Assembly (NCBI GenBank): GCA_035640715.1
Contig: DASQVO010000346.1
Location: 1 to 21,779, forward strand
Direction: 5' to 3'
DNA length: 21,779 nt
Source: DASQVO01 sp035640715
GTDB lineage: Bacteria; Actinomycetota; Actinomycetes; Streptosporangiales; Streptosporangiaceae
Below, piece by piece: positions 15,933 to 21,779 of this stretch. Every line of letters starts with the position of its first letter. The first letter of the stretch is position 1. Under the pieces are notes generated by a model, which did no database searches, had not been told where the DNA came from, and saw only the letters and a list, made by a program, of their open reading frames with translations. Both the position numbers and the translations under genes were made by a program.

Positions 15933-15962
15933 GGCCCCCGGACCGGTACAGGCCCGGGGGCC
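15933..15962. terminator. Shared terminator hairpin between lon and zur
   Basis: GGCCCCCGG (15933-15941) pairs perfectly with CCGGGGGCC (15954-15962) across a 12-nt loop. On the minus strand it is followed by AGTTTTATG, a short T-run suited to ending zur. On the plus strand it is followed by GGCGCTTTATT and can end lon. The two genes converge on it. Confidence 0.75.
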
Positions 15963-16003
15963 GGCGCTTTATTGCGGGTGTCTCGGACAGAACCACAGCG
16001 GGG

Positions 16004-16528
16004 CTAACGGGAGGCTCCGGGGGGCCGCCCCCCCGGGCCGGCACTGCCAGCACAGTCCGGGCACAGCCCGAAGAGCTCCACGGTGTGGCCCACATCGGTG
16101 AATCCGGCGTCACGCGCCACTCGTTCGGCCCACTGCTCCACGGCCCGGCCCTCGACCTCGACGCTTTTCCCGCAGATCCGGCAGGTGAGGTGATGGTGGT
16201 GGGCGCTGGTCTCGCACTGCCGGTACAGCGTCTCGCCGCTGTTGTCGCGGATGGCGTCGACGCTGCCTTCCTCGCTGAGCACCTGGAGGTGGCGGTATAC
16301 GGTGGTCAGGCCGACGTGCTCGCCGCGCCGCCGCAGCTCGGCGTGGATCTGCTGGGCACTGCAGAAGCCGGGAAGGTTCTCAAGCGCCGCGGCAAGCGCC
16401 GCGGCCTGCTTCGTCCCGCGCACCTTGGTTCCCCGGGGGGCTCCGGTGCGGCGTTCTCCCGGGTCGGCACTGCCACCGGGTGGTCGTTCCGCGGCAGATT
16501 CAGACAGGTCGGGTTGCGACGTGGTCAC
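16004..16528 (-). CDS. zur: Zur, Fur-family zinc uptake regulator
   Basis: This is a zinc-sensing repressor of 174 residues. After a polar N-terminal tail of about 37 residues comes the winged helix, with FCSAQQIHAELRRRGEHVGL and TTVYRHLQVLSEEG, the Fur-family recognition-helix motif. The metal-binding half has the His cluster HHHHLTC at about 110-116, C116-x2-C119 and a second pair C156-x2-C159, which together make the structural zinc site. Zur rather than Fur is supported by its place opposite a znu-type operon and by the Zur-like palindrome at that operon's promoter. The start is GTG with no clear ribosome binding site, so translation may be leaderless. It lies divergent to the metal uptake operon, 362 nt from the lipoprotein start. 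Confidence 0.85.
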   Translation of the reverse strand: MTTSQPDLSESAAERPPGGSADPGERRTGAPRGTKVRGTKQAAALAAALENLPGFCSAQQIHAELRRRGEHVGLTTVYRHLQVLSEEGSVDAIRDNSGETLYRQCETSAHHHHLTCRICGKSVEVEGRAVEQWAERVARDAGFTDVGHTVELFGLCPDCAGSAGPGGRPPGASR

Positions 16529-16657
16529 AACCGCACGGTACAGCCTGCCAGGCGGTTCTCGTAACGTATGCGCTGGCCGCTGCCGCCGTGTCCCCGGCCG
16601 GCCATCCGGCCCCTAGCTGTGCGTCCGGTGACAGAGCCGGGTCCCGGCAGGCCCGGT

Positions 16658-16687
16658 TTGACGGGAAAAATTAGAAATGATTATCAT
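16658..16687 (+). promoter_or_regulatory. Promoter of the metal uptake operon
   Basis: The -35 TTGACG (16658-16663) and the -10 TATCAT (16682-16687) each match consensus at five of six positions and are separated by 18 nt. Transcription would start near 16694, giving a leader of about 200 nt before znuA. The Zur-like palindrome covers the -10 box. Confidence 0.65.
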
Positions 16688-16688
16688 T
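16676..16688. promoter_or_regulatory. Zur box
   Basis: AATGATTATCATT is a perfect 6-1-6 inverted repeat, and the wider sequence GAAATGATTATCATTAC fits the AT-rich Fur/Zur-type box. It sits on the -10 element, so zinc-loaded Zur would block transcription of the uptake operon. It is also about 150 bp from the zur start, so autoregulation is possible. Confidence 0.75.
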
Positions 16689-16698
16689 ACGAGCACGT

Positions 16699-16725
16699 CG
16701 GCGGGCGCATGTCAGCGGCCCGCCG
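16699..16725 (+). promoter_or_regulatory. Hairpin at the start of the znu leader
   Basis: CGGCGGGC pairs perfectly with GCCCGCCG around an 11-nt loop. The loop contains the ATG of the short L28-like frame, and the left arm contains its only Shine-Dalgarno-like GGCGGG, so the fold would hide that start. It begins about 5 nt after the predicted transcription start. Confidence 0.45.
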
Positions 16726-16834
16726 GGTAACGCGTGCATGTAAAGGTTTTTCGAACCGGCTCGCGAGCGCAGGTCCCTGGGTCCGTGCGAGCCGCCGGTG
16801 CGACTGGCCACGCCGCCGACCACAGCGGTCGTAA
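16709..16834 (+). pseudogene. Short frame resembling the N-terminus of ribosomal protein L28
   Basis: A 41-codon frame right behind the Zur-controlled promoter reads MSAARRVTRACKGFSNRL then, after a short gap, RASRRCDWPRRRPQRS and a stop. Actinobacterial zinc-independent L28 (rpmB2), as I remember it, starts MSA...(L/V)TGA.PGFGNRISHSHRRTSRRFDPN. The positions MSA, T, A, GF, NR and SRR.D agree, with a two-residue insertion between. Zur commonly controls rpmB2, which fits the site. The frame lacks the second half of L28 (about 78 residues), and no other frame continues it, so it would be a decayed gene. Chance similarity of a short Arg-rich leader is the alternative. Confidence 0.35.
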
Positions 16835-16890
16835 ATAGCGCGAACTTTTGAATAGACATAGCGTTCCCACTCGAAGCGGGAGTTCCTGCA

Positions 16891-17832
16891 ATGCGTATCC
16901 GCGGTAAGTTCCTGGCTGCTGCCGTGCCTGTTGGCGTAGCTCTGCTGGCGAGCGCGTGCTCGTCGTCAGCGGCGACGCCGCCTTCGTCCGGTGGGTCGCC
17001 GGGCAGCACGATCGTGGCGGTCGGCGCGGAAAATGAATATGCCAACGTCATGCAGCAGGTTGGCGGGAAGTACGTGCGGGTGTCCGCGATCATGAGCAAT
17101 CCGAGCACCGATCCGCACACCTACGAGGCCAGTTCCAGCGTCGCGCAGGAGATCAGCAGCGCGCAGCTCGTCATCCAGAACGGCGTCGGCTACGACACGT
17201 TCATGAACACGATCGAGAACGCGGCGCCGAATTCCAAGCGCAAGGTGATCGACGTGCAGAAGCTGCTTGGCCTCCCGGACAACACGCCGAATCCGCACCT
17301 GTGGTACAAGCCGACCACGATGCCGGTGGTGGCGAATGCGATAGCGAATGACCTGGCGTCCCTCGACCCGGCCCATGCATCGTATTTCCGCGCCAACGCG
17401 CGTACGTTCATCAGCTCGCTGGCCTCGTGGAACCAGGCCCTCGCCGCGTTCAAGACGAAGTACGGCGGGACCCCGGTGGCGACCACGGAACCAGTGGCGG
17501 ACTACATGCTCGAAGCGGCCGGCGCTGACAACATGACGCCCTTCACGTTCCAGGCCAACATCATGAACGGTGTGGACCCGTCGGCCCAGAACGTCGCGCT
17601 GGAGAGGAGCCTCTTCACCCAGCACAAGGTCAAGGCGTTCCTGTACAACCAGCAGGTGACGAGTTCGCTGACGCAATCGTTCATCACGCTGGCCCGCCAG
17701 AACGGCATCCCGGTGGTGGGGGTCTACGAGACGATGCCGACGCCGGGCTATGACTACCAGCACTGGATGCTGACGGAAGTGCAGGATCTTCAGAAGGCCG
17801 TGGTCAACAAGACATCGACAGAGCACCTGTGA
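16891..17832 (+). CDS. znuA: Metal-binding lipoprotein of a zinc/manganese ABC importer
   Basis: This is the extracytoplasmic substrate-binding subunit (cluster A-I) of the importer encoded by the next three genes. Residues 1-22 are a signal peptide ending in LLASA-Cys23, a lipobox-like site. A Ser/Gly-rich linker precedes the domain starting TIVAVGAENEYANVMQQVGG. Probable metal ligands are His76 (DPHTYE), His136 (NPHLWY), Glu200 (TEPVADY) and Glu280 (YETMP). The third ligand in well-known zinc-binding ZnuA is His, and Glu at this place is typical of manganese-binding PsaA-like proteins. The His/Asp-rich loop of many ZnuA proteins is missing. The length of 313 is normal. ATG 16891 follows GGGAG by 8 nt. 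The Zur box points to zinc, the ligands leave manganese open. Confidence 0.88.
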   Translation: MRIRGKFLAAAVPVGVALLASACSSSAATPPSSGGSPGSTIVAVGAENEYANVMQQVGGKYVRVSAIMSNPSTDPHTYEASSSVAQEISSAQLVIQNGVGYDTFMNTIENAAPNSKRKVIDVQKLLGLPDNTPNPHLWYKPTTMPVVANAIANDLASLDPAHASYFRANARTFISSLASWNQALAAFKTKYGGTPVATTEPVADYMLEAAGADNMTPFTFQANIMNGVDPSAQNVALERSLFTQHKVKAFLYNQQVTSSLTQSFITLARQNGIPVVGVYETMPTPGYDYQHWMLTEVQDLQKAVVNKTSTEHL

Positions 17833-18704
17833 TGCCTGGGCGTGCACCCGGCAGCGACGCAGATGAGCTGCTCCGGCTAGACGGGATCGGCGTCCGGCTA
17901 TCCGGCCGGGAGATCCTGCGGGACGTCGGCTTCACCATCCGGCCGGGGGAGTTCACCGGCCTCATCGGCCCGAACGGCGCCGGCAAGACGACGCTACTGC
18001 GCGTGATCCTGGGCCTGCAGCAGCCCACATCCGGGACGGTGGCCATAGCCGGGACTCCGCGCGGCAAGGCCGGGCGGGCCCGGGGCGGCTCGATGGTCGG
18101 GTATGTCCCGCAGAAGCTGCTGATCGAGGCGGACATGCCGTTGCGCGTCCGGGACGTGGTGGCACTCGGCATCGACGGGCACCGGCTCGGGATCCCGTTC
18201 CCCTCCCGCGCGCGCCGCGAGCTGGTCGCCGAGGCGCTCCGCGCTGTCGGCGCGGAGCGCTACGCCGACGCCCGGGTCGGCGAGCTGTCCGGCGGCGAGC
18301 AGCAGCGGGTGATGATCGCGCACGCGCTGATCAGCCGGCCGAGGCTGCTGCTGCTGGACGAGCCGCTGGCGAACCTTGATATCCGCAGCGCCCAGGGGAT
18401 CGTCGCCGTTCTCGCGCGGCTGGCCAGGGAGCAGCGGATCGCCGTGCTGATCTCGGCGCATGACATGAACCCGCTCGTGCAGGTGATGGAACGGATCGTC
18501 TATGTCGCGGCGGGCCGGGCCGCGGTCGGCAGCACGGACGAGGTCCTGCGCAGCGAGGTGCTGAGCCGCCTGTACGGCCACCACGTCGACGTGCTGCATG
18601 TCCACGGCCGGGTGCTGATCGTGGCGGGCTCGGCCGGCGGGCCCGGCGGCGGGGACGCGGTGGCGGAGCGGCCGGATGCCATCCTGGATAGCGGAGTCGC
18701 CTGA
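17832..18704 (+). CDS. znuC: ATPase of the zinc/manganese ABC importer
   Basis: This cytoplasmic ATPase of 290 residues powers the importer. It shows Walker A GPNGAGKTT, the Q-loop YVPQK, the signature LSGGEQQRV, Walker B LLLLDEPLANLD and the switch His in SAHDMN, all intact. The final part, VLRSEVLSRLYGHHVDVLHVHGRVLIVAG, is the usual tail of ZnuC/MntB-type ATPases. The ATG overlaps the znuA stop by one base (TGATG). A GTG directly before it (17829) would add one residue. Tight coupling to znuA fits equal production of the subunits. Confidence 0.92.
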   Translation: MPGRAPGSDADELLRLDGIGVRLSGREILRDVGFTIRPGEFTGLIGPNGAGKTTLLRVILGLQQPTSGTVAIAGTPRGKAGRARGGSMVGYVPQKLLIEADMPLRVRDVVALGIDGHRLGIPFPSRARRELVAEALRAVGAERYADARVGELSGGEQQRVMIAHALISRPRLLLLDEPLANLDIRSAQGIVAVLARLAREQRIAVLISAHDMNPLVQVMERIVYVAAGRAAVGSTDEVLRSEVLSRLYGHHVDVLHVHGRVLIVAGSAGGPGGGDAVAERPDAILDSGVA

Positions 18705-18710
18705 GCCGTC

Positions 18711-19601
18711 ATGGGCCATTTCCTGACCTACGTGTTCGAGCCGGGGCTGCTGGCCAGCGGCCCCGTCCGGGTCGCAGCGCTTGTCGGCGGCATCGTCGCC
18801 ATCACCTCGGGCGTGGTGGGGGTGTTCACGGTGACGCGCGGGCAGTCCTTCGCCGGGCACTCGCTCGCCGACGTGGCCGCAACCGGCGGATCCGGGGCTT
18901 TCCTCGTCGGCCTCAACCAGTTCTGGGGCTTCCTGGCGTTCGGTATCGGCGGCGCCGCCTTCCTCGAGATGATCGGGGTCCAGCGCCGCCGCGGCCGGGA
19001 CGTCGCGACCGGTGTCCTCCTCGGCGCCGCGCTCGGCGTGGCCGCTCTCTTCCTTTACCTGGGCTCGGTGACGACGAGCACGACCGGCGCCTCGTTCACG
19101 GTCCTCTTCGGATCGATGTTCGTGATCAGCACCTCGACCGTTCCCGCGCTCATCGCGTCGGGCCTGATAGCACTCGCTATCGTCATCACGCTCTCCCGGG
19201 TCCTGCTGCTGAGCTCACTGAGCCCGGACATCGCGGCGATCCGGGGGGTGCCGGTGCGCGCCGTCGGCGCTGCTTACCTGATCGCCCTGGCCGTGTCCGT
19301 GTCGCTGTCCGCAATGGTGATCGGCGCCGTGCTCAGCACAGCGCTGCTGATCGGCCCGGCCGCGACGGCACTGCGCGTCGCCAAGGGGCCGGTCCGCGCG
19401 ATGGCCACGGCGGCGGTGACGGGCGTGATCGCCACCTGGCTGGGCATCATCCTGGCCTACGACAGCTACTACTGGCCGCCGCACGGGCGCGGCTGGCCGG
19501 TGAGCTTCTTCGTCGTCGGGTTCGTTGCCGTCTTCTATCTCCTGAGCTATCTGCGCGTGCCGGGACGATCCAGGGAGCGGGCATGTTCACCGGCCTCATG
19601 A
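18711..19601 (+). CDS. znuB: Membrane permease of the metal ABC importer, first copy
   Basis: This 296-residue integral membrane protein of the ABC-3 family has about eight hydrophobic helices and forms the channel with the ATPase docked on the inside. The segment GVVGVFTVTRGQSFAGHSLADVAATGG is the family's conserved N-terminal motif. LSPDIAAIRGVPVRAVGAAYL in the middle is the cytoplasmic coupling helix that meets the ATPase. SAMVIGAVLSTALLIGPAATA is the typical later helix. It starts 6 nt after the znuC stop without a strong ribosome binding site, so it depends on coupling. It overlaps the second permease gene by 19 nt. Confidence 0.9.
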   Translation: MGHFLTYVFEPGLLASGPVRVAALVGGIVAITSGVVGVFTVTRGQSFAGHSLADVAATGGSGAFLVGLNQFWGFLAFGIGGAAFLEMIGVQRRRGRDVATGVLLGAALGVAALFLYLGSVTTSTTGASFTVLFGSMFVISTSTVPALIASGLIALAIVITLSRVLLLSSLSPDIAAIRGVPVRAVGAAYLIALAVSVSLSAMVIGAVLSTALLIGPAATALRVAKGPVRAMATAAVTGVIATWLGIILAYDSYYWPPHGRGWPVSFFVVGFVAVFYLLSYLRVPGRSRERACSPAS

Positions 19602-20416
19602 TGAATACCTGGATCGCGGCGACGATCGTGGCGGTCATCGCGGGCGTGGTCGGCTTCTTCGCCGTCCTGCGCGGCTCGACGTTCGCGGCTCACGCGATAC
19701 CGAACGGCGCGTTCACCGGCGCGGCCGGCGCGAGCCTGCTCGGCATCAACACCATCGTCGGCCTCGTCGTGTTCTCCGTGGCCGGGGCGCTGGGCATCGG
19801 GGCGGCCGGCAGGCGCGCCCGGCACGACGTGGCGACGGCGCTGGCCCTGGTCATGATGCTCGGCCTCGGCGCGCTCTTCGTCAGCGTGAGCACCGAATAT
19901 GCGCAGGAGACGTATTCACTGCTGTTCGGTGAGGTGTTCGGTGTCAGCGCCGCCGAGGTGCTGCCGATCGCCTGCCTGGGCGCGGTGAGCATCGCCGCCA
20001 TCATTGTCCTGTTCCGCCCGCTCCTGCTGTCATCGGCGATGCCGGAGGTCGCCGAGGCGCGGGGCGTGCGGGCCCGGCGGATGGAGATCTCCTTCCTGCT
20101 CATCATGGCGCTCGCGACCAGCATGACCGTGCCGGTGGTGGGAGCGCTGCTGATGTTCAGCCTGATGATCGGCCCCGCAGCGGCGGCGCGCTCGTTCACC
20201 AGCAGGCCGGGCCTCGCGATGACGCTGTCCGTTGCGTTCGGGCTGGTCACGGTGTGGACCGGGATCGTCGTATCCTACGAGACCAACTGGCCGCTCGGCT
20301 TTTTCGTCGGCGTCATGGGTGCGGCGTTCTATCTATTTGGCCGCGCCTGGGCCGCCGTGCGCCGGACCAGGGCCGTCCGCGCCGATCTGGCTGCGCCGGT
20401 CGGCGCCGCCGCATAA
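19583..20416 (+). CDS. znuB: Membrane permease of the metal ABC importer, second copy
   Basis: A second ABC-3 family permease of 277 residues has the same helix pattern as its neighbour: VVGFFAVLRGSTFAAHAIPNGAF near the start, MPEVAEARGVRARRMEISFLL at the ATPase contact and MTVPVVGALLMFSLMIGPAAAA later. It is clearly diverged from the first copy, so this is an old duplication, not a recent one. With one ATPase gene and two permeases, a heterodimeric channel is likely, whereas many Znu systems use one permease twice. ATG 19583 follows AGGGAG and lies inside the end of the first permease gene. Confidence 0.9.
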   Translation: MFTGLMMNTWIAATIVAVIAGVVGFFAVLRGSTFAAHAIPNGAFTGAAGASLLGINTIVGLVVFSVAGALGIGAAGRRARHDVATALALVMMLGLGALFVSVSTEYAQETYSLLFGEVFGVSAAEVLPIACLGAVSIAAIIVLFRPLLLSSAMPEVAEARGVRARRMEISFLLIMALATSMTVPVVGALLMFSLMIGPAAAARSFTSRPGLAMTLSVAFGLVTVWTGIVVSYETNWPLGFFVGVMGAAFYLFGRAWAAVRRTRAVRADLAAPVGAAA

Positions 20417-20622
20417 GCGCGCATTGCGCCGGTCTTCTATTACTGTGGCCGATTTGCCATATATATGCAGTTTTGACACGCGACCATGGGAAACGGTGGC
20501 GGCTGGTACTGCCAGTGACGCTGTGGTGCCTCGCTTTGCGTGTTCCGCTTGACACCCCGGACGGCACGCTGCCAGTCTTTTATGAAAATGAAAGTCAAAT
20601 TCATTCCAATCATGGGGATACG
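20417..20622 (+). other. Intergenic region between the second permease and the CooC-like gene
   Basis: Two AT-rich islands suggest promoters. The first has a perfect palindrome CATATATATG (20458-20467) that could contain a -10 box. The second (about 20576-20613) holds the Zur-like repeat. Two TTGACA hexamers (20473-20478 and 20549-20554) have no well-spaced -10 partner. No terminator hairpin of note follows the permease gene, so some read-through into the next gene is possible. Confidence 0.4.
20583..20603. promoter_or_regulatory. Imperfect Zur-like palindrome before the CooC-like gene
   Basis: TGAAAATGA (20583-20591) and TCAAATTCA (20595-20603) form a 9-3-9 inverted repeat with 7 of 9 pairs. 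It resembles the remembered actinobacterial Zur consensus (TGAAAATGATTTTCA-like) and stands out as AT-rich. It ends 19 nt before the GTG start. It is weaker than the box in front of znuA. Confidence 0.35.
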
Positions 20623-21597
20623 GTGAAGATCGCTTTCGTGGGCAAGGGGGGAAGCGGCAAGACGACGCTGTCCGCCCTTTTCGCACGTCACCTGGCAGCA
20701 TCTGGCGCGCCGGTCGTCGCCATCGATGCGGATATCAACCAGCACATGGGCGTCGCGCTCGGCATGACCGAGGATGCGGCGGCGGCGGTGCCTGCACTTG
20801 GCGAGCACCTTGACGAGATCAAGGATTTCCTCCGCGGCACCAACCCGCGGATCTCGTCCACGGCCGCCATGGTGAAGACCACGCCGCCCGGGCGTGGCTC
20901 CCGGCTGCTCCGCCTCCTGGGCGACGACCTCCTGCACGACCGCCTGGCCTGCGACGCCGGCGCTGTGCGGTTCATGGCAACCGGGCCGTTCTCCGAGGAC
21001 GACCTCGGCGTCGCCTGTTATCACTCCAAGGTCGGCGCCGCCGAGCTGTACCTGAACCATCTGGTTGACCTGCCCGGCGAGTACGTCGTGGTCGACATGA
21101 CCGCGGGCGCCGACTCATTCGCCTCCGGGCTGTTCACCCGCTTCGACATCACCTTCCTGGTCGCCGAGCCCACCCGCAAGGGGGTGTCCGTCTACCGCCA
21201 GTACCGTGACCACGCTGCGGGGTACGACATCACGCTGGCCGTCGTCGGCAACAAGGTGACCGCTCCCGCGGACGTCGCCTACCTGCGGACGGAGGTCGGG
21301 AATGACCTGCTCGCCTGCTTCGGCCAGTCCGGGTTCGTCCGGGCGCAGGAGCAGGGCCATGCGCTGGCGCTAACGGAGCTCGAGGAAGACAACCTGGCGG
21401 TGCTCGATGTGCTGCGTGGCGCTGTCGACGCGTGCCGCAAGGACTGGGCTGCCTATCAGCGCCAGGCCGTCCAGTTTCACCTGAAGAACGCGCACGCGTG
21501 GGCCAACCAGGCCGTCGGCGAGGACCTGGCCGGCCAGGTTGACCCGGACTTCGTGCACGGCCCTGCGGCGCTGCAATCCGCGTCGGCCCTGCCCTGA
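20623..21597 (+). CDS. CooC/MinD-like P-loop ATPase
   Basis: This cytoplasmic ATPase of 324 residues belongs to the SIMIBI class. The deviant Walker A GKGGSGKTT (7-15, with the extra signature Lys8), the VVAIDADINQHMG segment, the switch VVVDMTAGADSF and the base-binding VVGNKV are all present. The DMxAG switch and the order of motifs resemble CooC, which loads nickel into carbon monoxide dehydrogenase as a metal-bridged dimer. CooC binds metal by Cys-x-Cys before the switch region. Here the same place reads ACYHSK (Cys132, His134), so a Cys-x-His site is possible. No CO dehydrogenase gene is in the window. It follows the metal uptake operon and has a Zur-like repeat upstream. I chose GTG 20623, where family similarity starts, with GGGGA upstream. 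The last ~60 residues exceed the usual CooC length. Confidence 0.8.
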   Translation: MKIAFVGKGGSGKTTLSALFARHLAASGAPVVAIDADINQHMGVALGMTEDAAAAVPALGEHLDEIKDFLRGTNPRISSTAAMVKTTPPGRGSRLLRLLGDDLLHDRLACDAGAVRFMATGPFSEDDLGVACYHSKVGAAELYLNHLVDLPGEYVVVDMTAGADSFASGLFTRFDITFLVAEPTRKGVSVYRQYRDHAAGYDITLAVVGNKVTAPADVAYLRTEVGNDLLACFGQSGFVRAQEQGHALALTELEEDNLAVLDVLRGAVDACRKDWAAYQRQAVQFHLKNAHAWANQAVGEDLAGQVDPDFVHGPAALQSASALP

Positions 21598-21661
21598 CCG
21601 CGCACCGTCCTTATTTAGGTCCGATCTATTCATCTCCGCCCCGGCTGCTGACGGCGGAACA

Positions 21662-21697
21662 GTGCCCGGTGCCGCCTTGTCCGGCGGCACCGGGCAC
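21662..21697. terminator. Strong terminator hairpin after the CooC-like gene
   Basis: GTGCCCGGTGCCGCC pairs perfectly over 15 bp with GGCGGCACCGGGCAC across the loop TTGTCC. It lies 65 nt after the stop and has no T-run, as is common for actinobacterial terminators. It would work in both directions. Confidence 0.8.
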
Positions 21698-21701
21698 ACC
21701 T

Positions 21702-21743
21702 GTATCGGCCGCTTCCAGGCCCGCGTATCGGCGGCTTCCGGCC
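21702..21743 (+). repeat. Short imperfect tandem repeat
   Basis: GTATCGGCCGCTTCCAGGCC (21702-21721) is followed by GTATCGGCGGCTTCCGGCC (21725-21743), which differs by one substitution and one indel. The rest of the window to its end shows no gene start that I can support. Confidence 0.6.
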
Positions 21744-21779
21744 TCACTGAAGTTTCCGCCCGACCTGATTCCCCAGGAG

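Larger units (their letters stand above)
16529..16890. other. Divergent regulatory region and long leader between zur and znuA
   Basis: From left to right: about 125 nt with no recognised element, which must hold the zur promoter; the znu promoter with its Zur-like palindrome; a leader of about 200 nt with a hairpin and an L28-like short frame; then the GGGAG ribosome binding site (16878-16882) 8 nt before the znuA start. Confidence 0.6.

Noticed and set aside
20254..20622. Upstream extension of the CooC-like frame into the permease gene
   Set aside because: It would overlap the permease by about 160 nt and include the promoter-like AT-rich islands. Family similarity begins at GTG 20623.
21370..21747. 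Minus-strand frame at the right end of the window
   Set aside because: It runs through the terminator hairpin and antisense to the CooC-like gene, and no protein family is recognisable.

Overview
The window is high-GC DNA with actinobacterial hallmarks: GTG starts, ATGA/GTGA overlaps, a leaderless regulator promoter, an HspR-type (HAIR) operator in front of lon, and a zur-znu zinc locus. It most likely comes from the chromosome of a member of the Actinomycetota (class Actinomycetes). The genus cannot be told from sequence alone. No rRNA, tRNA, CRISPR array or transposase was seen.

Left end (1-1269): a scarred accessory patch. A minus-strand gene starts at 37 and leaves the window. It has a good sigma70-type promoter (TTGACA-17-TATTTT) with a GntR/FadR-like palindrome between the hexamers. 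A frameshifted CutC remnant, a compact RHH-antitoxin/MazF-toxin module with its own palindromic operator, and the last ~34 codons of a short-chain dehydrogenase follow. A second, perfect copy of the GntR-like palindrome lies next to the dehydrogenase stub.

1270-4423: a tightly overlapped lutA-lutB-lutC operon for L-lactate oxidation. 4586-7247: an autoregulated, probably leaderless TetR gene, then the first half of an ABC exporter. 7351-9393: the second half. The two halves carry complementary defects in their nucleotide sites, as in TM287/288-type heterodimers. An inverted duplication flanks the second half-transporter gene.

9540-13057 (minus strand): a 1103-residue FUSC-family membrane protein carrying three carboxypeptidase-regulatory-like beta-sandwich repeats. 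It is preceded by a ribbon-helix-helix regulator whose stop overlaps its start. Twin 18-bp palindromes sit at the regulator's start codon.

13474-15910: lon protease with a HAIR operator. A shared hairpin separates it from a convergent Zur-type Fur-family regulator.

16658-20416: a metal-uptake operon (lipoprotein, ATPase, two different permeases) driven by a promoter whose -10 box is covered by a Zur-like palindrome. The 200-nt leader holds a short reading frame that resembles the start of ribosomal protein L28 (rpmB), perhaps a decayed member of the zinc-starvation regulon. 20623-21597: a CooC-like P-loop ATPase with a Cys-x-His in place of the usual metal-binding Cys-x-Cys, preceded by an imperfect Zur-like palindrome and ended by a 15-bp perfect hairpin.

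The best candidates for something undescribed are the RHH-FUSC-beta-sandwich pair, the CooC-like protein beside the zinc system, and the L28-like remnant under the Zur box.
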